From a bacterium (GTDB taxonomy: Bacteria > AUK180): a stretch of 39,897 bases of DNA. The position numbers and the translations under genes are program-made. Of the stretch, positions 1 to 9,310 are shown piece after piece; position 1 is the first letter of the stretch; each line of letters opens with the position of its first letter. Location: positions 1 to 39,897 of the forward strand of contig JAUXGM010000001.1 of NCBI GenBank assembly GCA_030622125.1, written 5' to 3'. The notes beneath the pieces were generated by a model. The model made no database searches. It was given only the letters and a program-made list of their open reading frames with translations, and was not told the origin of the DNA.

Positions 1-56
1 AAATATATATAATTAAATAATAAGTTTATATAAATAAAGTGTTAATGGAGGTTATT

Positions 57-1370
57 ATGAATGATATTATGAAAGAATTACAACAGATAGCCGAGATAAG
101 AGATATTTCATTTGAAGACGCCTATAATATATTAGAGAATTCGGTAAAAATGGCATTTATGAAAAAGGGGCAAAGAAATGAAAATAATGAACTTTACCCG
201 ATCTTTCTACAAAGAATAGAAATAAAGATGAGTAAAAAAAGAAATAGTATTTCCATTGTCTTTCATAAAGCGGTTGTAGAAGAGGTAAAGAATGAATGGA
301 TAGAGATTTCAATTGATGATCTTGAACTCCCTGAAAAAAAGAAAAAACTTGGTGAAATGATTAAAAAAACAGTTAGATTAAAACAGGTTCCAAGAGCTGT
401 TGCAAGCGACATTAGAAAGTTATTTAAAAATAAACTTTTAACAAAAGAAAAAGAATATGTCTATAAAGATTTTGAAGAAAACAAGATCGGTAAACTTGTA
501 ATAGGAACGATTATTGGTAAAGAACGCGAAAATAGAGATATTATAGGATATAGAGTGGATCTGGATAGAATATATGGTTTTTTACCTAATAACGAAGCGG
601 TTTTTGCCGATAAATACTCGATCGGAAAAAAATACAAATTTCTTTTAAAAGATATTAGAGAAGAAGACGGGCAAAAAAGGATAATTCTTTCAAGAAGAGA
701 TGCGATGTTTGTTAAAGAACTTTTGAAACAACAAATTCCTGAGGTTAAGGATGGTTATGTAGTTATCAAAAAGATCGTTAGACAACCGGGAGTAAGAACA
801 AAGGTCTCTGTTTATTCGGATAATAAAAAATTAGATCCGGTTGGTGCCTGTGTCGGACCAAGTGCCCATAGAATTAGTGAAATAAGAAAAATATTGGGAG
901 AAAAGATAGATATTATACAGTACAGTGATAACCTTGATGAATATATTAAAAATTCACTGAAACCGGCACAGATAAAGAAAATAAACATCAATAAAAGGAA
1001 GAAGAGGGTTCTGGTAATTATACCCGATACGAAAGAACAACTTGGACATGCACTCGGCAAAAATGAGTCGAATAAGAATCTTACCGAACAATTGATAGGT
1101 ATGGCAGTAGAGATCAAAAAAGAGAATGAATACAAAGAAGAACTTGAAAAAGAAAAAAATGCGCTTCTTATTTCAAGAACCGTTTTAATGGGACTTAAAG
1201 GAATAACGCAGGCAACTGCTATAAGTTTAACTCAGTTTTACGGTACATTGGAAGATATCGCTTTTTTAGAACCCGTAGAAATAGTTAATGATTTTGAAAA
1301 TATAAACATTCGTTTAGCCAAAAAAATAATTGATATTGCAAAAGGGAATGTTGAGAGACTATACAAATAG
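57..1370 (+). CDS. nusA: Transcription termination/antitermination factor NusA
   Basis: NusA binds RNA polymerase and nascent RNA and modulates pausing, termination and antitermination. The order is N-terminal domain (about residues 1-120), S1 domain (about 130-205), KH1 and KH2. The diagnostic run IVRQPGVRTKVSVYS is followed by DPVGACVG of KH1. The last ~60 residues carry a helix-hairpin-helix-like segment (GLKGITQATAISL) like the short C-terminal extension of many NusA proteins. The frame is open from a GTG at 39, but the ATG at 57 has a GGAGG 5 nt upstream and starts MNDIMKEL, as expected for NusA, so I use 57. It heads a long plus-strand operon and infB follows after 16 nt. rimP, usually just upstream, is not visible in the 56 bases before it. 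Confidence 0.97.
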   Translation: MNDIMKELQQIAEIRDISFEDAYNILENSVKMAFMKKGQRNENNELYPIFLQRIEIKMSKKRNSISIVFHKAVVEEVKNEWIEISIDDLELPEKKKKLGEMIKKTVRLKQVPRAVASDIRKLFKNKLLTKEKEYVYKDFEENKIGKLVIGTIIGKERENRDIIGYRVDLDRIYGFLPNNEAVFADKYSIGKKYKFLLKDIREEDGQKRIILSRRDAMFVKELLKQQIPEVKDGYVVIKKIVRQPGVRTKVSVYSDNKKLDPVGACVGPSAHRISEIRKILGEKIDIIQYSDNLDEYIKNSLKPAQIKKININKRKKRVLVIIPDTKEQLGHALGKNESNKNLTEQLIGMAVEIKKENEYKEELEKEKNALLISRTVLMGLKGITQATAISLTQFYGTLEDIAFLEPVEIVNDFENINIRLAKKIIDIAKGNVERLYK

Positions 1371-1386
1371 GAAAAAGAGGTGAATT

Positions 1387-4044
1387 ATGCGCAGACGAGA
1401 ATTAGCAAAAGAATTTGGTTTGGAATACAATGCCGTTAGAAAAATCATTGAAAAAGAATTTCCAGGAGAAGATTGGTCTCAATCCGCTAAAAATATTGAA
1501 CCGAATTTATTGGGTCTATATCGCGAAAAAATAAAAAAGAATCTAAAATTACATAAAGGAACAGAGATCAAAAAAAGCGAGAAACTTAAAGCTAAAATAC
1601 AAAAAAAACAGGCAACCGAAAAAGCAAAACCGGCAAAAAAATCCAAATTAGTGAAGAAAAGTAAGAAGGAAAAAGAAAAGAAATCTGTAAAAAAAGAAGA
1701 GGTAAAGATAACTAAAAAAGCGGGGATTTCTAAAAAAGAAAAGGAAAAACTTGAAAAAAAGAAAAAAGCAAAAATAGAACTTGAACAGAAAAGAAAAGAG
1801 GAAGAAAAAAAACGAGAACTTGAATTAAAAGAAAAAGAAGCAAAAGATCTTGAAGAAAGAAAAAAAAAGATACTGGATAGAAAAAAGAAGGAAATCGAAA
1901 AAGACAAAAGGATAAAAATAGCCAGGGCAGAAAGAGCGCAAAGAAGGAAGGAAGAAAATAAAAAAAGAATTCAAAAGGATGCAGCAAAAAAAATTAGTAA
2001 AAAACCGGAAATCCAAAAACAAACCAAGAAAATCGTAAAAAAAGAAGTCGATACCGATATTTCCTTTAAAGAAAAAAGAAAAGGATTTACACAGAAAAAG
2101 AAATTTATAAAGAAAGAAACCGAAGGCATAAAGAAAAAACCTAAAAGACTAATATCAAAGGATTTTGATATTGATATTGATACCGAGTTATACGAACTGG
2201 AACATAAGAAAAAACAAAAAATTGAAAATCAGGAAAAGTTGATAGTTACCGCAAATAAGCCCGTTCCTAAAAAAACAAAGGCAAAAAGGAAAAGGAAAAG
2301 AAAAGAAACCGAAGAAGAAGAAGGCAAATTGCTTATATCTGAAAATTCAACCCCTGAGGAAATTGCGAACTTTATGGATATAGAAACATTTGAATTAATA
2401 AATAAAATGAAAGAATTCGACCTATGGCTCTCCCCTACTCAGCAATTGGATTACAATGATATTAATTCAATATGTCAGGCTATGGACATTGAAAATTATC
2501 GGATCATTGAAATACAAGACAAGAAAATTAGGGGAAAAAAAGAGAAATTAACAGATACACGAGTTCCAATAATTACGGTTATGGGACATATTGATCATGG
2601 TAAAACTACTATACTCGATGCCCTTAGAAATACTAATATTGCTTCCGGGGAAAGCGGTGGTATTACACAGAACATCGGTGCCTCATATATCTCCACCAAA
2701 TACGGAGATTTTTGTATGATAGATACCCCCGGACACAGTGCTTTTACCGCTATGAGAGCAAGAGGGGCTAAGGTTTGTGATATGGTTATCCTTGTTGTAG
2801 CCGCCGATGATGGCGTACAGCCACAAACAATTGAAGCGATAAATCATGCAAGGAGTGCCAAATTGCCTATCATCGTTGTTGTTAATAAGATAGATAAGGG
2901 AAATGCGAGGATTGATTTTGTCAAAAAGCAGCTTACCGACTACAATTTAGTAGATATGAACTACGGAGGTAATACTATCTTCGTAGAAGTATCCGCTTTA
3001 AAAAAGACAAATATTGAAGACGTCCTGGAGGCAATTCAGTTACAGGCGTTAGAAATGCAGCTTGGTGTAGATAATAGTAAGCCTGCTTACGGTTTTGTAA
3101 TTGAATCGAAAATAGATAAGGGTAGAGGACCGATAGCAAATCTAATTATTACGAATGGAACATTACATTTAAAAGATAACTTTGTCTGCGGCACAACTTA
3201 TGGTAGGGTTAAAATGCTTGTTGATCAAGATAAAAAAGTAATAGAAGAGATATTACCCGGACATCCTATTCAGGTAGCCGGATTTCAGGATCTGCCCGAA
3301 CCCGGTGATGTTATATTTGTTACATCGGATGAAAGAGAAGCAAAAGAAAAATCGATCGATAGAAAAAGAATCATTGAAGAAACCAAACTTACTTCTAATA
3401 AACCGATAAACATTGAAGATCTATTCGCACAGGTGAAAGGTGAACAAAAAGAATTAAAAGTTATTATTAAAGCTGATGTTTCAGGTTCACTTGGGGTTTT
3501 AAATGATCTCTTTCAAAATTTCCAGTATAAAGATATTCAAATCAATGTTCTTCATTCCGCTGTCGGAGATATAACTGAAAATGATATTTTTCTCACATCT
3601 TCCTCAAATGCCATTATTTTAGGATTTAAGATCAAGCTGCCGAATTCTTTAAAGAAATTGGTAGAAAAAGAGAATGCCAAAATAAATATTTTTCAAACAG
3701 TATTTGAAATAGAAGATTTTATAAAAGAATTTATCGAAGGACATGCTGTAAAGGAAATGGTTGAAAAGATAAGCGGCACGGCAGAAATACGAACGATATT
3801 TACAATTGGAAAAATTATTAAGATTGCAGGATGCTATATGAAAGAGGGAATGGTCACACGCAAATCATACATCAGGGTCAAGAGAAATGATGAGATCGTA
3901 CATGAGGGAAGTTTAGAATCATTAAAACGCGGCAAAAATGATGCAAAAGAAGTTAAACAAGGACTTGAATTCGGTGTTAAGATCAAGGATTTTAATGATA
4001 TTGAAGAAGGTGATCTACTTGAATTTTACCATTATGAACAATGA
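1387..4044 (+). CDS. infB: Translation initiation factor IF-2
   Basis: IF-2 is the GTPase that places initiator tRNA on the 30S subunit and promotes subunit joining. Residues 1-55 form an IF2_N-type helical module (MRRRELAKEFGLEYNAVRKI). Residues ~55-310 are an extremely Lys/Glu-rich linker. A second IF2_N-like module is at ~325-385. The G domain begins near residue 395 with GHIDHGKTT (G1; the family usually has V for I), DTPGHSAF (G3) and NKIDK (G4). Domains II-IV follow with the usual C-terminal EGDLLEFY. At 885 residues it has the long-linker architecture. The ATG has AGAGGTG just upstream. Its stop overlaps the start of the DUF503 gene by 4 nt (ATGA). The A-rich linker produces several open but meaningless antisense frames. 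Confidence 0.97.
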   Translation: MRRRELAKEFGLEYNAVRKIIEKEFPGEDWSQSAKNIEPNLLGLYREKIKKNLKLHKGTEIKKSEKLKAKIQKKQATEKAKPAKKSKLVKKSKKEKEKKSVKKEEVKITKKAGISKKEKEKLEKKKKAKIELEQKRKEEEKKRELELKEKEAKDLEERKKKILDRKKKEIEKDKRIKIARAERAQRRKEENKKRIQKDAAKKISKKPEIQKQTKKIVKKEVDTDISFKEKRKGFTQKKKFIKKETEGIKKKPKRLISKDFDIDIDTELYELEHKKKQKIENQEKLIVTANKPVPKKTKAKRKRKRKETEEEEGKLLISENSTPEEIANFMDIETFELINKMKEFDLWLSPTQQLDYNDINSICQAMDIENYRIIEIQDKKIRGKKEKLTDTRVPIITVMGHIDHGKTTILDALRNTNIASGESGGITQNIGASYISTKYGDFCMIDTPGHSAFTAMRARGAKVCDMVILVVAADDGVQPQTIEAINHARSAKLPIIVVVNKIDKGNARIDFVKKQLTDYNLVDMNYGGNTIFVEVSALKKTNIEDVLEAIQLQALEMQLGVDNSKPAYGFVIESKIDKGRGPIANLIITNGTLHLKDNFVCGTTYGRVKMLVDQDKKVIEEILPGHPIQVAGFQDLPEPGDVIFVTSDEREAKEKSIDRKRIIEETKLTSNKPINIEDLFAQVKGEQKELKVIIKADVSGSLGVLNDLFQNFQYKDIQINVLHSAVGDITENDIFLTSSSNAIILGFKIKLPNSLKKLVEKENAKINIFQTVFEIEDFIKEFIEGHAVKEMVEKISGTAEIRTIFTIGKIIKIAGCYMKEGMVTRKSYIRVKRNDEIVHEGSLESLKRGKNDAKEVKQGLEFGVKIKDFNDIEEGDLLEFYHYEQ

Positions 4045-4322
4045 TCGTGAGCCTGTATAAAATAAAAATAAAATTATTGGGAAATATTACTTCCCTTAAA
4101 GAAAAAAGAAGGATTGTCTCCTCCGTAAAAAATAGTATAAAGAACAAATTCAATGTTTCCATTAGGGAAGTAAATTATCAGGATTATCTTAATATATCCG
4201 AAATTGCAATGGCTTATATTGCTCTTTCTTCAAAAGAACTTGATAAATTTGAGGCAAGGATAATGGAAAACTTATTTGGCAAAAATATTGAAATAGTCAA
4301 TTTTGAAAGGAATTTAAAATGA
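4041..4322 (+). CDS. DUF503 / YlxP-like protein
   Basis: A 93-residue protein of the DUF503 (YlxP) family, which often lies between infB and rbfA in Firmicutes and other phyla. The family pattern is clear: an N-terminal strand, then SLKEKRRIVSSVKNSIKNKF, then NVSIREVNYQDY and a hydrophobic strand with IALSS. The biochemical role is not settled; a ribosome-related function is inferred from this conserved position. It overlaps infB by 4 nt and rbfA by 4 nt, so translation is probably coupled. Confidence 0.9.
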   Translation: MIVSLYKIKIKLLGNITSLKEKRRIVSSVKNSIKNKFNVSIREVNYQDYLNISEIAMAYIALSSKELDKFEARIMENLFGKNIEIVNFERNLK

Positions 4323-4693
4323 CACAAAGCAGTCGGGATGTTTATAAGAATAAACTAATTTCTCTTATAAAAAGGAATGTTAATGAAATAATATTTAAGG
4401 AAATTGACAATCCGAATTTAGAATCGGTGATAATAAAACATATTGAATTCAACGGGGACAATACGATCGCTTATATTTATGTTGAAACTTATAAAAAGGA
4501 TATAAGGAAAGAAAAACTTATAAGTGAACTAAATAAGGCATCCGGTTTTATTCATATACATTTAAAAAAAGCATTGCATATAAAGAGAATTCCCAAATTA
4601 GTTTTCAGATACGATATCTCAACAGATTATTTTTTTAAAATGGGGACATTATTGAACAAAATTGAAAACGAAAATAACAAAGAAAAAAATTAA
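4319..4693 (+). CDS. rbfA: Ribosome-binding factor A (RbfA)
   Basis: RbfA is a small KH-fold protein that binds the immature 30S subunit near helix 1 of 16S rRNA and is needed for late 30S maturation. At 124 residues the length is normal. The C-terminal half has the family signature: SGFIHIHLKKALHIKRIPKL, then VFRYDIS and a terminal helix ending in LLNKIEN. The ATG overlaps the DUF503 stop. Its 3' end overlaps the following nrnA frame by 32 nt. Confidence 0.93.
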   Translation: MTQSSRDVYKNKLISLIKRNVNEIIFKEIDNPNLESVIIKHIEFNGDNTIAYIYVETYKKDIRKEKLISELNKASGFIHIHLKKALHIKRIPKLVFRYDISTDYFFKMGTLLNKIENENNKEKN

Positions 4694-5612
4694 AGAATTT
4701 ATCCTTAATAGTAACAATTTTCTGATAACAGCTCATAAAAATCCTGATCTTGACGCAATTTCTTCGCTTTCATTTATGGTAAATTTTCTGCTTTTCAATA
4801 AAAAACAGGTGTTTTGGAAAATGATATCTCCCATCAATCCAAAATTTAAAGACATTATAGCCGATATAAAAAAATATAAATACTCCAATCAAAAAATAGA
4901 TGTTGTTGTTTATCTTGATTGCACTTCAAAAGAAAGAACCGGACTTACTTTTACCGATAATAGTTTAACGGTAAACATAGATCATCATCCGTCGAATAGT
5001 TTTTTTTGCAATTTTAATTATGTAAAACCGACAAGATCCTCTACTTCCGAAATATTATATGACCTTTTCTGTCCTGATAAAACAATCTCCGATAATATTA
5101 AATTAAAGAAATATATTCTATTGGGAATTATCGGAGATACGGGTTTCTTAAAATATGAAAATACTACATCGCATACATTTAAGATCGTATCGGAAATAAC
5201 AAAAGATGTATCGATTTTTGATATCTATAAAAAATACTATCAGGTTATGACAATTGAACATTACAAATATTTTTCATATCTCATAAAGAAATTAACTTAT
5301 GCAGGTAATGGGCTTTATTATATTGCACTTACTTATAACGAGCTTCTAAATTGTAAATTATCTTATGATGATATTTCCGAATTATTTGCTCTTTTTAGAG
5401 ATATTAAAGGAGCAAGGATACTTCTTTTTTTTAGGGAATATGAACCCCGTAATGTCCGCATAAACCTTAGAGGAAATGATGATATCGATCTCAATAAGAT
5501 CGCAAACAGGTTTGGAGGCGGTGGACATGAAAAGGCAGCAGCAGTTACCTTGCAAGGCAGTTTAAATACGATAATAAAAAAAGTTTTGAATATTGTTGGA
5601 GAATCCTTATAA
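4662..5612 (+). CDS. nrnA: DHH-family oligoribonuclease / pAp phosphatase (NrnA-like)
   Basis: A DHH/DHHA1 phosphoesterase of the bifunctional NrnA type, which degrades oligoribonucleotides of 2-5 nt and in several bacteria also 3'-phosphoadenosine 5'-phosphate. Metal-binding motifs are in order: H25-x-NPDLDA (D29, D31), the Asp of DCTSKERTG, and NIDHHPSN. GIIGDTGFLKYENTTS follows. The C-terminal DHHA1 domain ends in the substrate-binding loop FGGGGHEKAAA. The most upstream usable start is a TTG at 4662 inside rbfA with no clear Shine-Dalgarno. It places the first DHH motif at residue 25, as expected. truB starts on its stop codon (TAATG). Confidence 0.92.
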   Translation: MKTKITKKKIKEFILNSNNFLITAHKNPDLDAISSLSFMVNFLLFNKKQVFWKMISPINPKFKDIIADIKKYKYSNQKIDVVVYLDCTSKERTGLTFTDNSLTVNIDHHPSNSFFCNFNYVKPTRSSTSEILYDLFCPDKTISDNIKLKKYILLGIIGDTGFLKYENTTSHTFKIVSEITKDVSIFDIYKKYYQVMTIEHYKYFSYLIKKLTYAGNGLYYIALTYNELLNCKLSYDDISELFALFRDIKGARILLFFREYEPRNVRINLRGNDDIDLNKIANRFGGGGHEKAAAVTLQGSLNTIIKKVLNIVGESL

Positions 5613-6457
5613 TGAATAATATAAGCGGTATCTTACTTATCGATAAACCGAACGGGCTAACTTCTTTTGATGTTTGTGATAAAATAAAAAAGAGGTTTAA
5701 ATTAAAAAAGGCAGGACACAGCGGAACACTGGATCCTCAAGCAACAGGATTGCTTGTCGTAGGGATCAATAAAGGCACCAAAATATTAAGATTTCTTCCA
5801 TCAAAAAATAAGGTCTATGAACTTGAAATAGAATGGGGACTTGAAACGGATAGTTGGGATTTAGAGGGAAATGTTTTAAAAAGAGTCAATTGTGAGCCCA
5901 AATTAGAGGACATAAAAAATAGGTTTAGTGAATTTATAGGTACAATTTCATTAGCGATCCCCTATTTTTCGGCAAAAAAAGTGGATGGAGAACGTTTATA
6001 TAAACTTGCTCGAAAAAAAGTTTATAAGACCATCTATAAAGATATGGAGATCAAAAGCATCAAATATATTGATCGGAAAAAAATTGAAATTACCTGCTCT
6101 ATCGGAACTTATGTTAGAAGTATTGTTCATACTTTGGGTGAAAAATTAGATTGTCCTGCAACGCTTTCCTCACTATGTCGAACGGTAAATAATGGATTTT
6201 TTAATAAAGATGCAATTTCATTGGAAAATGTATTGAAAAAAAATGAATTAAGTGATATAATAATAAGTTTGAACGATGCTCTTTCACATTTATCACCTAT
6301 CTATATAGATAAAAGCATATATAACGGGATCTGTTTCGGAGAAACGATCAATATGAAATTATTTAAGGATGTTGGTAAATACCGCCTTATTTACAATGGC
6401 AAATTGGCAGCCATTGCAAAAGTTGGTGATGATGTGAAAATTGTCAATTTTACCTGA
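5612..6457 (+). CDS. truB: tRNA pseudouridine-55 synthase TruB
   Basis: TruB isomerises U55 in the T-loop of tRNAs. The N-terminus GILLIDKPNGLTSFDV and the catalytic loop KAGHSGTLDPQATGLL, with nucleophile Asp41, are unmistakable. Further family blocks are KVYELEIEWGLETDSWD and CSIGTYVRSIVHTLG. The length of 281 residues is normal for bacterial TruB with a short PUA-like C-terminus. Its ATG overlaps the nrnA stop by one base. rpsO follows after a 55-nt gap, the largest in this part of the operon. Confidence 0.96.
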   Translation: MNNISGILLIDKPNGLTSFDVCDKIKKRFKLKKAGHSGTLDPQATGLLVVGINKGTKILRFLPSKNKVYELEIEWGLETDSWDLEGNVLKRVNCEPKLEDIKNRFSEFIGTISLAIPYFSAKKVDGERLYKLARKKVYKTIYKDMEIKSIKYIDRKKIEITCSIGTYVRSIVHTLGEKLDCPATLSSLCRTVNNGFFNKDAISLENVLKKNELSDIIISLNDALSHLSPIYIDKSIYNGICFGETINMKLFKDVGKYRLIYNGKLAAIAKVGDDVKIVNFT

Positions 6458-6478
6458 GTCTTGAGTTCATAGTATAAT
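6450..6478 (+). promoter_or_regulatory. Possible internal promoter before rpsO
   Basis: The truB-rpsO gap holds a perfect TATAAT at 6473-6478. At 17-bp spacing the -35 element would be the poor TTACCT at 6450-6455. An internal rpsO promoter at this position is known in other bacteria. The weak -35 makes this only a candidate. Confidence 0.3.
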
Positions 6479-6512
6479 GGATGATTAGGGTTCAGGCGTA
6501 TGGAGGCTTATG

Positions 6513-6779
6513 ATGATTAGCAAAGAAGCTAAAGAAAAAATTATCAAGAAGTACGGCAGGAATCAGAAGGATTCCGGTTCCGTAGAAGTGCAAATTGCTA
6601 TTACTACCGAAAGAATTACAAACCTTTCCGAACATTTGAAAACTAATAAAAAGGATCATGGTTCGAGAAGAGGTCTATTGAAATTAATAGCAAGAAGAAA
6701 GAGTTTATTATCCTATCTCTCAAAAAAGGATTATGAAGCTTATGTAAAGCTAATAAAAAAACTGAAATTAAAAAGTTAA
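6513..6779 (+). CDS. rpsO: 30S ribosomal protein uS15
   Basis: Ribosomal protein uS15 binds the 16S rRNA three-way junction (helices 20-22) early in 30S assembly. Family blocks are [34 protein letters not shown] and a terminal LIKKLKLKS. Two ATG codons occur in tandem at 6510 and 6513. GGAGG lies at 6502-6506, so the second ATG has the better 6-nt spacing and gives 88 residues (E. coli S15 has 89). pnp follows after 18 nt, the standard rpsO-pnp pair. Confidence 0.97.
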   Translation: MISKEAKEKIIKKYGRNQKDSGSVEVQIAITTERITNLSEHLKTNKKDHGSRRGLLKLIARRKSLLSYLSKKDYEAYVKLIKKLKLKS

Positions 6780-6797
6780 AACATTTAGGAGAAAATT

Positions 6798-8858
6798 TTG
6801 AAAGAATTTACTATTGATTTTGAAAACAATCAGCAATTAAAAGTGAAAACTAACTATATTGCTAAACAAGCAAATGGCTCGGTATTAGTACAAAAAGGGG
6901 AAACCGTTGTTTTGGCAGCGGTTGTTATGTCAAAGAAAGACAAAGAAGGACTTTCCTTTTTTCCATTGAGCGTTGAATATAGGGAAAAAACTTATGCAGC
7001 AGGAAAAATTCCAGGGGGCTTTTTTAAAAGAGAAGGTAAACCCATGGACAATGAGGTTCTTTCATCAAGAAAGATAGATAGACCGATTCGTCCACTTTTT
7101 CCCGATTGGTTAAAAAAGGAGGTGCAGATAAGCGTAACCGTTCTATCCTACGATGGGGTAAATCCCTCCGATTCATTGGGAATAATAGCTGCATCAACAG
7201 CTCTTATGATATCGGATATTCCCTTTGACGGTCCCGTAAGCGGGATCAAACTCGTAATGGAAGATAATAAATGGTTTGTTAATCCGCAATCATCCTTAGA
7301 TAACTGTCAGGCAGTTATTAATATGGCTGGAAAAGATAAAAATGTTGTAATGCTTGAAGGGGAACTTGATGAAATATCAGAAGAAAAATTTCTTGAAGGA
7401 ATAGATATTGCTTCAAGTTATATAAGCAAATTAAGCGATTTTCAAAGAGATATTGCAAGGGAGGTAGGAAAAGAAAAACTGCAACCGCCGGAAGAGAAAA
7501 TATTAATTGGGGAAGATGATAAGAATATTACCGACTCTATAGTTGAAAAGAGATTTAATGAGCTTTATGAAAAAAACATTAAAAAAGAGAAAGAAGATCT
7601 ATTATCGGAAATTAAAGATGAAATACTCTCTGAATATGATGAGGAAGATGAAAAATTACCTGAGATTAAAAAGTATATTGAGGATTCATTTAAGAAAAGG
7701 GTTAGGGATAACATCCTTGAAAAACGACTTAGAGCCGACAACAGGGATCCGGATCAAATCAGGCCGATATCAATAGAAATCGGTATTTTACCGAGGGTTC
7801 ATGGAAGTGCAATATTTACAAGAGGAGAAACCCAGGCAGTGGTAACAACAACCCTTGGAACGAGTTATGATGAACAGATAATAGATAATCTTGAAGGCGA
7901 CAATAGAAAAAAATTTATGCTCCATTATAATTTTCCTCCTTATTCTGTCGGTGAAATCGGATTTTATAGAAGCGTTTCAAGAAGGGAGATCGGACATGGT
8001 CATCTTGCCGAGATCTCTCTTTCTTCTGTTCTTCCGGAAACCTCAAGATTCCCTTATACAATAAGGATCGTCTCGGAAATAACAGAGTCAAACGGGTCAT
8101 CTTCAATGGCAACGGTTTGCGGTTCTACCTTATCACTTTTAGATGCAGGTGTTCCTCTAAAAAAACCGGTTGCAGGAATTGCAATGGGATTGGTTACAAA
8201 AAATGATGATTATGTTGTTTTGACCGATATTCTTGGTATGGAAGATCATTGGGGCGATATGGATCTTAAGGTTACAGGCACTAAGGACGGTATAACGGCG
8301 ATCCAGATGGACCTTAAAATGGAGGGATTAAAAAGAAATATCTTTGCTGACGCATTAAAAAAAGCAAAAGTAGGAAGATTATCTATTCTTGACAAGATAA
8401 CGGAGGTTATATCGGAACCGCGGAATGAGGTATCAAAATATGCACCTAAAATAGGAATTGTCAATATTAAGCCTGAGAAGATCGGCAGCGTAATTGGTTC
8501 GGGCGGAAAAACAATAAAAGCAATCCAGGAAGAAACAGCTTCTAAAATAGAGATAGATGACAGTGGTTTAATTAAAATATTCGGATTTGACAAAGAGAAA
8601 GTAGACCTTGCAAAATCTTATGTTAATTTATTGTCAACCGGTCCAAGAAAAGATTCCATATATCCGGGTAGAGTGATCAGGATAGAAAAATATGGAATGT
8701 TCATTGAACTTGCACCGGGAATTAAGGGACTTTTACATGTTTCACAAATGAAGGATGAGAAGGAACTTAATAATTTTAATATTGGGGATGAAATAACCGT
8801 TAAAATCGTATATGCAAATATGAGAGAAGGTAAAGTAAATCTAACAGATAAGATATAA
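6798..8858 (+). CDS. pnp: Polynucleotide phosphorylase
   Basis: PNPase is a trimeric 3'-to-5' phosphorolytic exoribonuclease. It shows RNase PH domain 1 (PIRPLFPDW), an alpha-helical domain around residues 230-310, RNase PH domain 2 (FTRGETQAVVTT, SNGSSSMATVCG), a KH domain (IGSVIGSGGKTIKAIQEE) and a C-terminal S1 domain (YPGRVIRIEKYGMFIEL). In the active-site block GMEDHWGDMDLK the Asp of EDH, the second Asp of DMD and the Lys expected to be catalytic are kept. The Met replaces a nearby conserved Asp that is not one of these. The start is TTG, with TAGGAGA about 6 nt upstream. At 686 residues it is slightly short but complete. Confidence 0.97.
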   Translation: MKEFTIDFENNQQLKVKTNYIAKQANGSVLVQKGETVVLAAVVMSKKDKEGLSFFPLSVEYREKTYAAGKIPGGFFKREGKPMDNEVLSSRKIDRPIRPLFPDWLKKEVQISVTVLSYDGVNPSDSLGIIAASTALMISDIPFDGPVSGIKLVMEDNKWFVNPQSSLDNCQAVINMAGKDKNVVMLEGELDEISEEKFLEGIDIASSYISKLSDFQRDIAREVGKEKLQPPEEKILIGEDDKNITDSIVEKRFNELYEKNIKKEKEDLLSEIKDEILSEYDEEDEKLPEIKKYIEDSFKKRVRDNILEKRLRADNRDPDQIRPISIEIGILPRVHGSAIFTRGETQAVVTTTLGTSYDEQIIDNLEGDNRKKFMLHYNFPPYSVGEIGFYRSVSRREIGHGHLAEISLSSVLPETSRFPYTIRIVSEITESNGSSSMATVCGSTLSLLDAGVPLKKPVAGIAMGLVTKNDDYVVLTDILGMEDHWGDMDLKVTGTKDGITAIQMDLKMEGLKRNIFADALKKAKVGRLSILDKITEVISEPRNEVSKYAPKIGIVNIKPEKIGSVIGSGGKTIKAIQEETASKIEIDDSGLIKIFGFDKEKVDLAKSYVNLLSTGPRKDSIYPGRVIRIEKYGMFIELAPGIKGLLHVSQMKDEKELNNFNIGDEITVKIVYANMREGKVNLTDKI

Positions 8859-8860
8859 AG

Positions 8861-9310
8861 GTGGAAAGATTTGAAGTAAAGGTAGAAATCTTAAAAAACG
8901 GGAAGGGGTTACAACTTCCCTGCTACCAAACAAATGGAGCATCCGGGATAGACCTTTATGCAGCAAATACAGAATCCATCATATTAAAAAAGAAGGAGAG
9001 TGCCTTGATCCCAACCGGCTTAAAAATGGAAATTCCAGATGGGTATGAACTACAAATAAGACCCAGATCAGGCTTGGCTTTAAAAGAACAAATATCCATT
9101 TTAAATAGTCCGGGGACAGTAGATTCAGATTATCGAGGCGAGATAAAGATAATCCTTATTAATCTTTCCAATAAAGATTTTACTATAAAAAGGGGAATGA
9201 GAATAGCACAAGGAATATTTCAAAAGGTAGAAAGAGCGAATTTCATTATTGTAAATAAAGTTAATGAAACAAAGAGAGGGAAAGGTGGATTTGGACACAC
9301 AGGAAATTAA
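8861..9310 (+). CDS. dut: Trimeric dUTPase
   Basis: Hydrolyses dUTP to dUMP and pyrophosphate, which keeps uracil out of DNA and supplies dTMP synthesis. All five motifs are present: GASGIDLYA (1), RPRSGLA (2), GTVDSDYRGEI with the catalytic Asp (3), RIAQGIF (4) and the C-terminal P-loop-like GKGGFGHTG (5). At 149 residues the length is normal. The GTG start lies 2 nt after the pnp stop without a strong ribosome-binding site, so translation is probably coupled to pnp. Confidence 0.95.
   Translation: MERFEVKVEILKNGKGLQLPCYQTNGASGIDLYAANTESIILKKKESALIPTGLKMEIPDGYELQIRPRSGLALKEQISILNSPGTVDSDYRGEIKIILINLSNKDFTIKRGMRIAQGIFQKVERANFIIVNKVNETKRGKGGFGHTGN

Noticed and set aside
1479-2022. Several Phe/Ser-rich minus-strand ORFs opposite infB
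   Set aside because: They are complements of the Lys/Glu-rich IF-2 linker, with no recognisable domain.
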